DNA from: Erigeron canadensis
Taxonomy: Eukaryota; Streptophyta; Magnoliopsida; Asterales; Asteraceae
NCBI RefSeq assembly: GCF_010389155.1
Contig: NC_057765.1
Coordinates: 43,357,559-43,421,558 of the forward strand
Length of the DNA stretch: 64,000 nt
Direction: 5' to 3'
The position numbers and the translations under genes are program-made. The notes below the pieces were generated by a model, which worked only from the letters and a program-made list of their open reading frames with translations, searched no databases and was not told the origin of the DNA. Shown here one piece after another: positions 12,655 to 24,912 of this stretch. Numbering within the stretch: the first letter of the stretch is position 1; each line of letters starts with the position of its first letter.

Positions 12655-15248
12655 TCAGACCTTGTTGGCTTGGATTAGAACTCGCCTTAGTTCATCAGCA
12701 ATACCCTGCAAAAGAACTGGTTTCTGAATGATTCCGTTCATTCCACTTTGTATGCATCTTTCCCACAACTCTTCATCCGTGCTAGCAGTTGTAGCAATAA
12801 TTAACGGCCAATTGCGGCTCCTGAACTTTCTGATCCTTGAAGCAACTTCAAACCCATCTAAATCGGGCATATGTTGATCCAAAATCAAGACTTGGTAAGC
12901 AGCTACAGGTACGGTGAGAGCAGTGAGACAGTCAAAACCAGAGCTCACAGTCGTGACCACACAGCCCAGTTTCTCAAGTAGCTTACGGGTTACAGCCCGG
13001 TTTACATCATCTTCATCAGCTAAAAGAATTTGAAGGCCTTTAAACATCGAGTTTGATTGTGGTTGATGATTTGAAGACTCACTGGCTTCGGATACCCCTA
13101 TCATGATTGAAGACCTATGCTGAAACTGAAGAACAAGGGACATGCTTTGGTCAAACTCTACTGGATTTGGTACTACCCAGATGTTCCCCTGCATCATCTG
13201 CGAAAAAACAGACACAATTTCAAATCACATATGCCAAGAACTTTGACCAAAAAAAGGGCGGATCGGAATGGGTGATGGGTCTGAAAACGTGGGTTGCAAA
13301 CCGTTAGAAATATAAAACAGCCTGTCCGAACAATTCATAGGTAAATGGACTGAAAAACCATACGATAACTGTGATTCTGTGAACACATAAACATAACGAA
13401 CTTTAAATATCATGACATAACTTTCTTGATAAAGTTTTAAATAAATCAATTTAAACAGAGAATACTAACCTGAACCAACTTTCTGCACATACCAAAACTC
13501 AAACTTTCCTCTGCTACAACTCTACGGCTTCTCTGATCACTGGAAGACCGTCCCAGCATAGAAAAAGCATCATTAATCCCGATTTCAAACTTCACTACTA
13601 TATATCCTTCATTAAAACGCCATTGTTGATCATTGGACCTCCAAGAACGCCATTGTTGATCATTCCTTCCATAGCTACCACTCTCTCTTAAGATCTTTAA
13701 AGTCAAACAACCACCTCCATTGCCCCAACTCAACAGATTTCCAACCATATGTAAGATCACCTGTAAAACCCTTCTTTCATCTCCAATTACATTATCTGGT
13801 AGATATTTATCGACATTTATGTCAAAGTCATAACCTTTATAAGCACACAAACACTTTGCAAGACAAGCTGCTTCTTTAATCATACCATGAAGCTTGAAAG
13901 ATCTCATTTCCAATGGGAACTTCCCATTATCTTTTGAAGAATCATCCATTACATCATTGATTAGCATCGAAAGAACATTGCTTGTCTTGACCATTGTGTC
14001 AACAAGAAGACGTTGTTGACCATTTGAATTCTCATCTTGTAAGATTGAAAGCAAACCCATGATGGAATGCATAGGTTTTCTTAAACCCTTGCTCATAACC
14101 GTTTGAAATGAGTTCCTAGCTTGGCTGGCCCTCATTGCATCCTGTTTAGCTTGCTGCAAAGCTTGATTTTGAGCAACTAACTTGTCTCTCATAAGTCTAG
14201 ATTCTTCCAAAACTGCAGCATGGGAGAGAGCAACGGCTACTTGGTCAGCAACGACTTTCACTATTTCGAGCTCAGAATTAGTCCAAGATCGAAAATTTCC
14301 ACCGGGAAGAACCAGAACTAATATTGCATAACAAGCTTGAATCATCTCAGGTGTCCCACCCTTAAAGTCAGCAACTCGAAGCATTGGCATACGGATTGCA
14401 GCCACGGCTCCAGGTTGACTAGACCCTCCACTACTAAACACGGATAATCTTGATTCAGCTTCCAACAGTCTCACTACTTCACTTCTTTTAGTTTCTTGAA
14501 CATCAGAGTCGTTTATCGGGATGGAAAATTGATCAGAACTAGAAGATGCATTCCCTTTTAACTGATGGGTGAGATTCATTACTGTTTTAGCTTCGTCCGG
14601 CATCCAAATTGCACAATTTAGTAAATCTAAAGTCTCAGATAACTTATCAAGAGTTGTGTAAAGTATCGTGTGGCGATCAAGGGACTTTCTTATCTCTTGT
14701 GTGAGCATGCGAACATGCCAACCCGCTTCCTTTTGTTTCTTGATCATACCCATTTCTCTACCTAGATCCCAAAACTTCTTTCTTAACATAAATTCTCTCA
14801 CTTTAACTTTCAATAGTAACGGAATTAGAGAGAATAAAGTGATAGCAGTTGCAAAAGAAACTAATGCGGTAAGGAACTTGAAAACGGTGAGTGCAAGCAT
14901 TAACTGAAAGGGGTGAGCATCGTAAGTCCAACCGTTGAGCAAATGTGTCATCCCACATAACACAATGAAGAGAATGAATTGAACTAGTACCCATTTAAAA
15001 GGCACATTTGAACAGCTAACAAAATAAAGAAGCTCAATGGGGATCGAAAAATAAGCAATGGCTATCAAGAAATCACTAACTTTTTGTGTTTCCATTATGT
15101 TTCCATACCCAAAGAAACCTTCAACTTCACAATTACAACCCGAGAACCCATTATCAGTAGCCGAAACACAGATCAAGACAACGAAAATAATCGCGAAATA
15201 ACCTAATGTTTTCGACATCGGATTCATCAAACTGTTTACCAAAAACAC
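12655..15248 (-). CDS. EIN4: Ethylene receptor, subfamily II (EIN4/ETR4 type)
   Basis: An ER-membrane ethylene receptor that represses the pathway via CTR1-type kinases when no ethylene is bound. Exon 1 (15248-13470, 593 codons) and exon 2 (13197-12655, 180 codons plus stop) give 773 residues. Domains: a hydrophobic leader segment (about 13-30) that makes the extra fourth membrane helix of subfamily II; CNC cysteines 38/40 for the dimer disulfide; three helices carrying the copper/ethylene ligands Cys98 and His102 (LCGMTH); a GAF region (about 190-345); a coiled coil (about 345-380); a degenerate histidine-kinase domain; and a receiver domain with acidic DEDD near 654, phospho-Asp near 700 (LDQHMPD) and a KP lysine. 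The H-box position is Lys387, not His, and no G boxes are evident. A 10-residue duplication (NDQQWRSWRS, NDQQWRFNEG) is a local oddity. A second ATG eight codons in is an alternative start. Confidence 0.93.
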
Positions 15249-15797
15249 ATATGTACAAGTTTCTCAATCTTTCTATTGTTCCATAACTTCTGATCATATT
15301 ATACACAACCCTCAAATTCTCTCAACATTTCCATCATGTTCATCCAATAACTTCAAGAAAAACAGAAAATTAAACAAAACATACACAACTTAGTTATAAT
15401 CAAAAAAGTAATTCTTCAAAATATCATCTAAAAACCAAAAACCTTTTCAGAAACTAAATCTAACACTGCATGTACCAAAGGGTGTTTTTTAAGGAGTTGT
15501 TTGTAAAAAGAAAATAATGTTTGGCAGAGAAATGATTATGAGAAAACAGAGTTTTGGCAAAATTAAACACCCATTTTATTTCATCTTCTAAGCTTGAAGT
15601 TATTAAACTTGAAGAATTTGCTAAAGTATCATCCATAATTTTACACAAAAACTTATGACAAGAAATTTAACAAAACCAAGAAATTCCAAATTCCAAGCAA
15701 ATTAAACACAAGAAACAAGAAATAGCTTAAATTCTGGAAGAAAAAAAGCGCCCACAAAAAAAACAATAATGTAGGCAAACAGTAAGCAAAAAAGTAT

Positions 15798-15870
15798 ATA
15801 AATTTGTACCTTGCAAGAAGAATAAGAACAAATCTTCAAAAGCAGCCATGATTGCTACCCAAATTACTCC
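15798..15870 (-). promoter_or_regulatory. Possible 5' UTR exon/donor of the ethylene receptor
   Basis: Read on the minus strand, a good donor (CTTGCAAG|gtacaaat) lies at about 15808-15809, roughly 560 bases upstream of the receptor start. Ethylene receptor genes often have a leader intron, so this may be the end of an untranslated first exon. A poly-T run near 15879-15893 lies just upstream. Confidence 0.35.
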
Positions 15871-15893
15871 AAGAAACTTTTTTTTTTTTTTTT

Positions 15894-16622
15894 TCAATTT
15901 CAGAATTCCCACAAAATTGAAAACCCAGAATTAGTACAATCTTGTTTAGTGATGGGGAAATAAAGAGAATGAAAATCAGTTTTCTTAAAGTGTGGGGAAA
16001 CACTCTAGGAAGAAAATAAATATATATGTATGTACAGATGCATGCACCCACCAAAAGTCTTTATTTTTATTTAATAATATTTATATATCTATATTTGTTA
16101 CCCCCTATTAGTAGTACTCTAGTAGCACACTTGCAAAATCAGATAAGAGAAAGAGAGTTTTAATTAGTTGGATTTGTAGCTCCTTTGTTTTGTTTTATAT
16201 GAAAAAAAAGATAAAATTGAAAACTATATTTTTACGACCAAGGTTTATTTTCAATATACTTTGAGCGTAACCGTCCTATATTAAAATCAAGTTGACTGAA
16301 TAACAACACAAAAATAGCGATCGAACATCTCACCTCATACTATGCATATTGCATTAGTTAAGTCTAACTTTCAATTCTTAACATTTTTTGTTTTAAAAAT
16401 CTAACAAGTACAAGACACAAATCGATTCAATTGAAAAAAGAAAATAAAAAATTGTATAAATATAGTTTATATAAAAATTTGTATAAAAATTTATATAATA
16501 ATAATTTATAATTTATATAGATTAATAAATTTATATAAAAATTTGGAATTATATTTCTAAAAATAAAAAGTACGCTTCTGTGTGAGTATTGAGTAGAACA
16601 TAGAAAAACCTATATCTTTAAA
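15894..16622. other. Upstream region of the ethylene receptor gene
   Basis: Probable promoter side of the receptor gene. The sequence is AT-rich and I can name no specific element with confidence. Confidence 0.35.
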
Positions 16623-16875
16623 TTAAAAAAAAGGGTAAATTACACTTTTCGTTCCTAAAGTTGACAGCTTTTGCACTTGTCGTTACTAACGTTTAAAAAT
16701 TACAATTTTAACTTTAAAGTTGACAACATTTCAATCAAGGTCCTTCCCCTAGACGACGTTCATTTTTTGCGGTTAACATACGCACGTGCGAAACACGTGA
16801 GAGTATTAATGTCATTTTCTTATTACACCTGATGGACTAAAAGTGAAAAACGTGACATGTTTAGAGATGAAATAA

Positions 16876-16877
16876 CT

Positions 16878-16912
<35 letters not shown>
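16876..16912. repeat. (CA)n(TA)n microsatellite
   Basis: About 27 bases of CA repeat continue into TA repeat, inside the Mutator-like element. Confidence 0.9.
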
Positions 16913-16914
<2 letters not shown>

Positions 16915-17334
16915 ACTCTTATTTTCTTCTTCTTTTTCTTCTTTTGCTGCTGTAAGAACTGTAATCTTTTAAATGAATGAATTAACGAAATAACTATACA
17001 TATATATATATATATATACAAACCCTATAATTTTTTTACGCTATGCTTCGATCGTACGTGTATATTGAATTGCAACACCATTAACCCTAAAATAACGCGG
17101 CTGAGGTGGGAGAAAGGAGAGACGAACTTCCGTCGTGTTCTTAAATACGTCTGCCCTGTGATCATTTAGAAAGGAAGATTATGAAATGTTTGGTATGTAT
17201 CATCGTTTCCAAATACAATAATATTGTTTATATGGTTTGTGAAAATTAGTGATGGTCGGACCTGAATGGATGGTGGCGTTGCGATGGTTGATCACGATGG
17301 TGGTGGCCGGATGTTTGAAAGGGAAGAAAGGATG

Positions 17335-17336
<2 letters not shown>

Positions 17337-17389
<53 letters not shown>
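17337..17389. repeat. (TA)n microsatellite
   Basis: About 53 bases of uninterrupted TA, inside the same element. Confidence 0.95.
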
Positions 17390-17394
<5 letters not shown>

Positions 17395-17829
17395 ATAAGA
17401 GTTTTTTGAAATCAACCTCGATCCTGTTTTTTGAAATCAATATATCTCCGATCAAATTAATAAGAAAGAGTGGGTGGTGTTTGGCACCAGCAGCAACATA
17501 AAAGATCTTTTTTGAGATCAATCAAGACATGTATCACAAGAGGAGAAAAAGAAGAAAAAGATAAGAGTTTTTGCAATTTTCGTCTCTAAACATGTCACAT
17601 TTTTTACTTTTTAGTCTCTAAGGTGTAACAAGGAATTATATTAATACTCTCATGTGTTTCGCACGTGCGTACGTTAACGGCAAAAAAGGAACGCCGTCTA
17701 GGGGAAGGACTTTGATTGCAAAATGTTGTCAACTTTAAGGTTAAAATTGTAATTTTTAAATGTTAGGAATGAAAAGTGTAAAAGCTGCCAACTTTAGAGA
17801 CGAAAAGTGTAATTTACTCTTAAAAAAAA

Positions 17830-20422
17830 ATGTTAACTATAGTCCTAAATTAACATGTAAATTTAATGGTAAAAAAATATGTGAATAAAATTAGTATTAC
17901 TTATTTTAAAAAAAATTGGAAAATTACGAAAAAGAGAATAGGATTATAGGATTGTTAACCCCATCCATCACGATGGATTTTGAACATACGCCTAAATAGA
18001 TATGACAAAAAGTATGAGATTGATTCCAATCATTCCATATTTCAAAAACAAAGTTAATAACCACAATCATAGAAAAATTTCTTAACATAAAAGTTGGGGC
18101 ATAACCACAAGCATAGAAAAATTTCTTAACATAAAAGTTGGGGCGCCTAAAATGTATTTTTGGTATTAAATATTAGGTGACGTGTTAAACCGAATTAGTT
18201 TGGTGGATTTTCCATAAATAGACCCGAACGTGATTCTTAAAAAAATATATGTTTTCGGGTGATTTTACCCTCCTTTCGTAGTCATCATTTTGTATATCTC
18301 TAATTCACTAATTTTATAACTTTACCAGATTTGCTTTTCGCAAATGTAATTTCTTATTGTAGAAACTCACATCGATCTGTATGAAACATTAGCTTAGAAA
18401 TACATTGTTTTTATGAGATTTATTATGTAAAAAAAAAAAAAAAGACTCAACAGAGTAACTATACAACTCGATAGACAAAATTTCTACTTTTAGCATATAT
18501 AATCATATACATTCTTAGATAAAATAAAATATTTATGTGTTATAAAATTTTCATTATATGGTAATTATTGTTAACAACTTTTTTTTCTTGATTGTAGTTT
18601 CATATCCATTTTATGTCTTCTAACTTACCATCTCTTTAAAAAAAAACTCACCCGTAAGTCCCCAAATCTTCTTTCCAACCGGCCAACAATATAATTTATT
18701 TATTTTTTCATCATTTAATTAGTATTCGACTATTCTCCTTTAGTTTGTGACTTTTGTGTAGGTTTTCTGCTATGGTTGCTACTGGTATATATGGGTTGTT
18801 TTTTTTTTCTTCTTCTTTTTTGATAATCATATCAATTGTTCAATGAACCAATTAAAATAATGTGACAGCATAAATTATGTTCATTGAACAAAACCTCTGA
18901 AAGCGAATTCCCAAGGTGGTATGTTGCTTTGCAATTTAATTAGTAATATGTGTCATGTCTCTTATTTTTTGTATAGTTTTCTTAATGGATACTAATTTGT
19001 AGCTTTTAATAATTGATCAGTATTAAATAGGTGTTAGCGGACATGGATAAATAGATAATCAGCCAAAAACAGAAACATGCATTTTTGTGCGACTTGGGTT
19101 GCAACGGCCTGTTGGCGACACTTTATGTTTGTTATACGTTTACGTTAAAGAGACGCCAACCTGTAAAATACACAACTTATGTCACAATGTTAAATTAAGG
19201 GGACACATGTGATGAAACATTCGACACTATTATTTGAGCTTGCTGAATATGTTACCGGCCATAAAGGTACTATACCTATAAGAAGTTAGAAACATCGTCG
19301 TAATATGAGATTTTTCAAATTAATATAGAGTACGAAAAGGTAATTTACATCTAGATATGATTAATTAATTACAATGGTGTGGTTTCGTCTATAATATTGT
19401 AAGTTTGTAAGTAATGAAGAGTAACAAGACATGTACACACGAATTCTAAAGACTTGGATTGCGTTAAATGAACGGAGTACTAAACTACGAAATACTCTGT
19501 AATTTCCTACTCCGGATAAGATTAATAAAAATAACAATAAAGAATAAAATCAATGTTCTTCTTTCAAAGGGGAAAGAAAATCAGTTTTGTTGGTAGTGGG
19601 GTGGGATCCACTTGCGTCTGCATGAACACAATTTGGACATTTGATCACAACGTCTCATTCATCCATCCTCGATCGGTATGTCGATCGATCACTTTTCATT
19701 TTTTTAATAGTTTAGAGCATCCCAACGTGTAAATGAAAAGCTTTTATTCTCAAATAAGTTATACATAGTTTATTTTATTACCACTGGGAACAATAGTTAA
19801 TAGTTAAAGTTAACTACCATGATTTCTTGTTATTAATACAGTTTCATAATTTAGAAAAAATTCACCCAAAATAACAATTTTAAAAAGAAACAAAAAGTAA
19901 ACAAATATCGAAATTACTTAATTATAGATATGTCTAATAAAAAGTTTGTCATATGAAATTTATATGTATTTAAAAATAATATTTTTAAAACTATTATAAT
20001 GTGAAACAAATTTGAAAAAAAAATGTATTTATTTGCTATTTATTTATATAATCAATAATAGACTTAAATAATTACAATAATCAAAATCCAATCAGTTATT
20101 TATACATAAAAATATTTTAAATGAACAATTAAAAAAAACATGTTAAATAAAATAAATATATACAAAAACATGATTGATTTAAAATGTTAGATGTTAATAA
20201 TCTAGAGTATATATATATATCTATAACTCTTATAAAATATATATATATATATATATAGCTCTTATAAAACAATAGTTAACCAAGCATTTTAAAGCCTTCT
20301 TGCAATCTAAAATTAATTTGAAAAATTGCCACATAAGATTTTATCCTATGTGTCAACTCCATATTTTACTTTAAATAAACTATATATTTAGAAAACAAAT
20401 GAACGTATATATGTTAAAATAA

Positions 20423-20467
<45 letters not shown>

Positions 20468-21136
20468 AAGAATCTAAGATCTTCTCATTAGATAAAATGA
20501 TATCTTCCCTTTAGTTTAAAAAATCACGTCTATACCTAATGATATTTCATTAATCTTTTTTATTCAACATTTATATGAGGTTCCTTTCGTTTTTTTTATG
20601 ATGATTATATGAAAGTTTGTTCAGGCCGTTGGTTAGTTGGAACTCTTATCGCATTAATTATTAGTGGCAATATTTAAAGCTTATAAGCTTTTTTATCACC
20701 ACTAAATTATATTCATCTTATATGAGTTATGAGCTTTGTATAATATCATAATTTTCGTTCATATCATTATGAAAATTATGTACAATTTTTGGTTTAATTC
20801 TTTTTTCTTTTTTTTGAAATTTATGATAATGGTTAATATAATCTCTTTTTTCTTTTGTTTTTTAACAATACAATTTTTCATTGTGATGATGAGAAACATA
20901 TTATGATGGTAGACGAAGAGTTAGTTCAAAACAAGTGTATATAACAATTAGTTTAATGATTGGATAATGAATACGTTATTGCTAATTTAATTAAGTGAAA
21001 CTAAATACATTGTTCATACATATGTTTTTCTTTACAATCATTATTGATACATTTCATTAACTCATTTGTTCACATATTATTAAGCGTTTCATTAAATGTT
21101 TTTTTAAGCAAGTTTAACTCAAAATCTCACTTTATT
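17830..21136. other. Intergenic, very AT-rich
   Basis: No gene is supported. It holds a 44-bp direct duplication (about 18058-18146, unit with CATAGAAAAATTTCTTAAC), a TA run at 20428-20464, and scattered short AT repeats. Confidence 0.4.
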
Positions 21137-21185
21137 GAGCACCTTTTTAAAGCAGCCGCACATCGTGCGGGTAAAAAAATCCTAT
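21137..21185 (+). mobile_element. Helitron-like 3' terminus
   Basis: The hairpin GCCGCAC ATC GTGCGGG is followed by an A-rich spacer and CCTAT. The layout fits a Helitron 3' end, but the terminal CTRR is degraded (CTAT). Confidence 0.4.
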
Positions 21186-21244
21186 TATAATATATATATA
21201 GGGTCCACTAAAATTGATACCATGCGTATGAGTTTTAAGGCTCG

Positions 21245-21273
<29 letters not shown>
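21245..21273. repeat. (TA)n microsatellite
   Basis: About 29 bases of TA repeat. Confidence 0.95.
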
Positions 21274-21275
<2 letters not shown>

Positions 21276-22790
21276 ATTCTATAACTTATAAAAGTTTTAA
21301 AATTCAAAAGAAACAAAAAGGAAGAAGTGAAATGTAAATAACCATAAATATAAAAGGGATAAAAAAAAAGAACAAAAGGGAGCACTGATATTCGAACTAA
21401 AAATATTCTAGCATAGATAAGCATGTTTTAAATATATATAAGTATTATTTAATTACAAACTACATTGGAAAAAAAGATGAAACGCAAAACAGATTGCAAC
21501 ATGCCAGAATTCCAAAATCCCAAAAGAAGAAAAAAAGTGTGCAACAAACCAAAATTAGAAATAAAAGCCACACAAAACACAACATAACAATATCCAAACG
21601 CCATGCAAGTGAAATGTTACGTGTCTGTTTCTAATAGTGCCACTTGGCACAAAGTTTGTGGCAAGGGCACTATTCATCATTCCATTCAAGTTAATAGCAT
21701 ATATAATATAATATAATATAATTGGAAGACTTTTTCAAAAATAACTTAGAAATTTATAAGGTTTTGGAGGTGAAGGCAAGAATAATGTTTTATTTTTATA
21801 TATTTTTTAAATATTAGAAGCAAACTACTTAAAAGTTTCTGTTTAACGAAATGGCTTATTTTTTCTCTTTATAACTTTTAATAAGTAAACATATAATATA
21901 GAAAAGAAGGTTTTCATTAGTTACCACATATTTGACATACTTTAACAAGATAACTATTGAGAGTAGCAGCTCATAACAAAATAAAATCCAACACCAATCC
22001 ATTTTGCATTCAAGTAAAACTGCAACCAAATTAACACTATCATAATAACTCAAACAAATCCATTTCCACCTCAACAATACCAAATCCATTGTTCCTAAAA
22101 TCAAAATAAAATTCCTCGTGGTCAAAAACAAGAAGCAGAACACTAAGACTCCATCATACACCTTATTACAGTTCAAAATATAAAGCCACCCATCTACCCA
22201 AGACTGTAATTCCCAACAAATCAAGCCACACTAAACTAAAACATCATAAAAACTCTTAACCATGAACTTTGCATACCAAAACCAAACCACCTGCCAACTT
22301 GAAAACAAAAACACCAACAAATTCCAACAAAAAAAAAACTACAAATCAACTATAAACAGATTCATCATCCTAAACAACCTTATAAAATTCCTACAAATTA
22401 ACACCCAAAACCACCATCTCATAAAAGTATGATCCAGCCTCAACAATGGTAGACAAGCAATCCAAGCCCAAGAATTAAAAAGTAGCTCAAAAGCACCATA
22501 AGAATCGAATTCTAAAGAACATACAAAAATCCATCTCCAACAATGGTGGCTTGACCAGCGGCGCTGGTGGTTGGACCAGCGGCGCTGGTGGCTGCTGTTC
22601 TTCTTCTTGCGTCTTTGTTTGGCTCTCGAATCACTTCCTTGTGTCTTGTAACTTCATAGGCTTCCTTCTTGAGTCACTTGATGTCATTTACCCTCTCTCG
22701 CATCTTTCGTGAACCTGCATAAACACATCATTCATTAAGTACCAATAGTTCCGGAATAATAACTCATTTAAGCATAGAAATGAATCCTTT
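21274..22790. other. Unassigned, with a GC-rich 21-bp duplication
   Basis: At 22551-22592 a unit of 21 bp containing GACCAGCGGCGCTGG is repeated twice in tandem. Nearby sequence on the minus strand is GC-richer and A/G-biased (about 22540-22710), as in old coding or captured sequence. I recognise no protein in it. Confidence 0.35.
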
Positions 22791-22799
22791 TATTAGAGG

Positions 22800-23127
22800 T
22801 TTTTATCACAAAAATGGACGCTCATCAGGTAGTAAGTTTGGCTAACAGTAAAGGGTAATGGATGGGACCGTAGCCCCGATACCACAATTGGATACCCATT
22901 GGCTCACCCCGTATGAGCCATATGATGTCGATACAGTACCTCCATCCTAATCTCCACATGATGTGGGTACCCCGAAGGATCGAACCCGCGTATTTAAACT
23001 TCACATGTGGGTCTAGGCTTCATTGGTAACGTGTACCTTAACGAAATTATTTTTTGTGCCAAGCGGGGATCGAACCCGAGACCTTAAGGTAAACAAGTGT
23101 TTTCCTTACCACTAAGCTAACACCTTA
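22800..23127 (-). mobile_element. tRNA-derived SINE-like element
   Basis: Read on the minus strand from about 23127, an A-box-like TTAGCTTAGTGGTAAGG is followed about 35 bases on by a B-box GGTTCGATCCC, as in a tRNA-derived SINE head. A second B-box-like GGTTCGATCC lies near 22977-22986, suggesting two related heads or a dimer. The element abuts, and seems to truncate, the RIP fragment beside it. The 3' end and TSD were not resolved. Confidence 0.5.
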
Positions 23128-23715
23128 ATAGTGCATACTCCCGGTTCTGCCATTGAGTTTTTGATTTGTACGTGTCAAATCTATCTTCACCATCGAAGTC
23201 CCTACTTGTCTTAGAGAAGGTTTCCCACTTGTGAAAGTGGTATTCCACATACTCCGCCCACATATCTTCGATCATATGCTTCCCTTTTTTTTCATAACCT
23301 TTGTTAAACGCTCGCCAAACCATAAATTTCTGGCAGCTTCCATAATGACTACAAAAAAGACTTCCAATGCCTCTTTCAAGGTCTTTTTTTCAATTAGTAA
23401 AAGGTTGTCCGTATCAAGTTTGATCGGTGTTTTGAATGCAGAGACAACCTTATTATAATTAAAATTACACATGTGCTTCCAATCGCCTTTCCCAGTACCA
23501 TATGAATAACCAATTCAAGGGGCAAGGGGTACTGCACCCTCAATTACCAGATTCTTATCTTTAATATTAGCCATTTCTCTGACCTTCCCGAATTCCAGAC
23601 CATCTTCCCATGTTGCGTAGCCGATGATGTATATATTGTCTACTCGCAAATAGTATCTCGCATGGTAACGTTTTTGAGGCTCTAATTCGAGGCTTAAATC
23701 AATCCCGGGAGGTGC
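23117..23715 (-). pseudogene. Ribosome-inactivating-protein domain fragment, broken
   Basis: Decayed copy of an rRNA N-glycosylase (RIP, toxin family) domain. In the family the enzyme removes one adenine from the sarcin-ricin loop of large rRNA. Read down the minus strand: a beta strand with the Tyr motif typical of the active site (YIIGYA, about 23620), a FNYNKVV stretch, the catalytic Glu-Arg motif EAARN (about 23335), and the Trp segment HKWETF (about 23220). It is not functional: there is an in-frame stop near 23520 between the two halves, a one-base frameshift in a T-run near 23281-23290, and a truncated 3' end where a SINE-like element begins. It is a paralogue of the copy at 40.6 kb. 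The upstream boundary may be an exon edge. Confidence 0.75.
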
Positions 23716-24591
23716 TTAATTTAATTAAATGGTCAAGGATCAATATAAATCCTTTTCAAAGATAAAAAGATCTTTATTAAAGTTAAGTATATCCGACTCT
23801 AATTAGGATAATTATCTTAAGAAAGAAATCGAATAACTATGACAACTAAATCTAAGAAGGATAGGAAAAACTTTAACCTTTTCCGCCAAGAAACCTTCTC
23901 CTATAAAAGGAGAAGGATGTCTCCACATTAGGCACGATCTCAATCGGCCGAAACCTTAACACACATATTCTTAGTGTAAAGAGGCATTGCCCTACCTTTG
24001 GGGAATTGCCAATAAACCCTAACCCCTTTTCCCATTGTCTTCAAAGAAGTCTCCCGCGTTCGATAAAGTACTAGGCGCGGTTTGATATCGATGCACAATC
24101 ATAAACCATTTTTTTTTGTACCACTATGTATTTTTAGGTTGTTGTAGTAAACGAATCACATACCTTCCAATTATTACTTGAAGATGGTATGACAACCTTT
24201 AGAAGCATGATATTCCAAGGTGTCTTATAGTTAAACAAATTATAAATATGTAGTAGTACGGTACGTATAATTGTTCATTTATACCAATGTTTGGTTTATG
24301 TATACGCTAGTTTAGGCGGAAAAGAAGAAGAGGTTTCCATTTGTGACTTATGATCACATATATTGCTAATAAAGTCAAGGTTTATTTGACTCATTGTCTT
24401 CTCAATTACACGTTGTCCAAATTAGGCATCAATTAGCTAGTAATGATGCGTTTTACTTTAGGCCAATGAATAAAGACCAACCGTTTATATGTACTATGCA
24501 TACTTGAAAAAGTCAAGATATCTGGGGTAAGTATTAGATTCTTGATGACAAAATATAAAGTTAGCTATAGTCAATTGTGTTTTACAATAAT
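23716..24591. other. Intergenic with LTR-like TATA region
   Basis: A CTATAAAAGG TATA-like box at about 23901 is followed by short GC-richer leader-like sequence, reminiscent of a retroelement LTR promoter. No LTR ends were found. The rest is AT-rich. Confidence 0.3.
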
Positions 24592-24625
24592 ACTAGCTAA
24601 TCACCCTGGTTTAACCCAGGAAACT
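24592..24625 (-). mobile_element. Helitron-like 3' terminus
   Basis: On the minus strand the hairpin CCTGGGTT AAACCAGG is followed by GTGATTAGCTAG and T, the same tail as at 3554 and 42457. The 5' end was not located. Confidence 0.5.
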
Positions 24626-24899
24626 TAATTAAAAATTTAAAATCAAAAAATATATAGAAATATGTATGTAATTTGTTGTTAATATATTATAATTTGATAC
24701 GGAGATAACAACATACTTGTAAAGATGAACATTAATGTATAAAATCGATTAGATTGATAAAAATTAAAAAGTAACCATTCTAAATAAATGGTAGATATGA
24801 AACTAAATTTAAAGAGTTAGGAAACATTTGATTATTTTACATATTAATTAAAAAAAATTAAGGTTAAAAAAATAATATGAAAAAAAAAGAAATGACATA
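24626..24899. other. AT-rich intergenic
   Basis: No gene seen; probably internal to the Helitron-like element to its left. Confidence 0.3.
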
Positions 24900-24912
24900 T
24901 TGCCTAATATAA

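Larger units (their letters stand above)
16633..17819. mobile_element. Mutator-like element with long TIRs
   Basis: Ends GGGTAAATTACAC and GTGTAATTTACTC are the outer parts of inverted repeats of about 230 bp (16633 to about 16860 and about 17570-17819). The flanks carry the same 10 bp, TTAAAAAAAA, at 16623-16632 and 17820-17829. Long TIRs plus a TSD of 9-11 bp are the hallmarks of Mutator-like elements. The A-rich TSD is somewhat less diagnostic because of its low complexity. The core has no transposase but contains GC-richer sequence (about 17220-17330) and microsatellites. Confidence 0.8.

Noticed and set aside
14668..14994. Open frames on both strands within the ethylene receptor exon
   Set aside because: They are shadows of the well-supported receptor frame and have no protein-like composition.
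16812..17021. Frames with Tyr-Ile and Cys-Val runs around microsatellites
   Set aside because: They are translations of (TA)n and (CA)n repeats, not genes. The same holds for 17336-17521 and 21185-21424.
23041..23128. tRNA gene on the minus strand
   Set aside because: It has A-box and B-box words but I could not pair an acceptor stem or anticodon arm, so a SINE head is the better reading.
23880..24080. Endogenous pararetrovirus or retroelement promoter
   Set aside because: A TATA-like CTATAAAAGG and leader-like sequence are present, but there are no gag, RT or LTR ends; kept only as a weak note.
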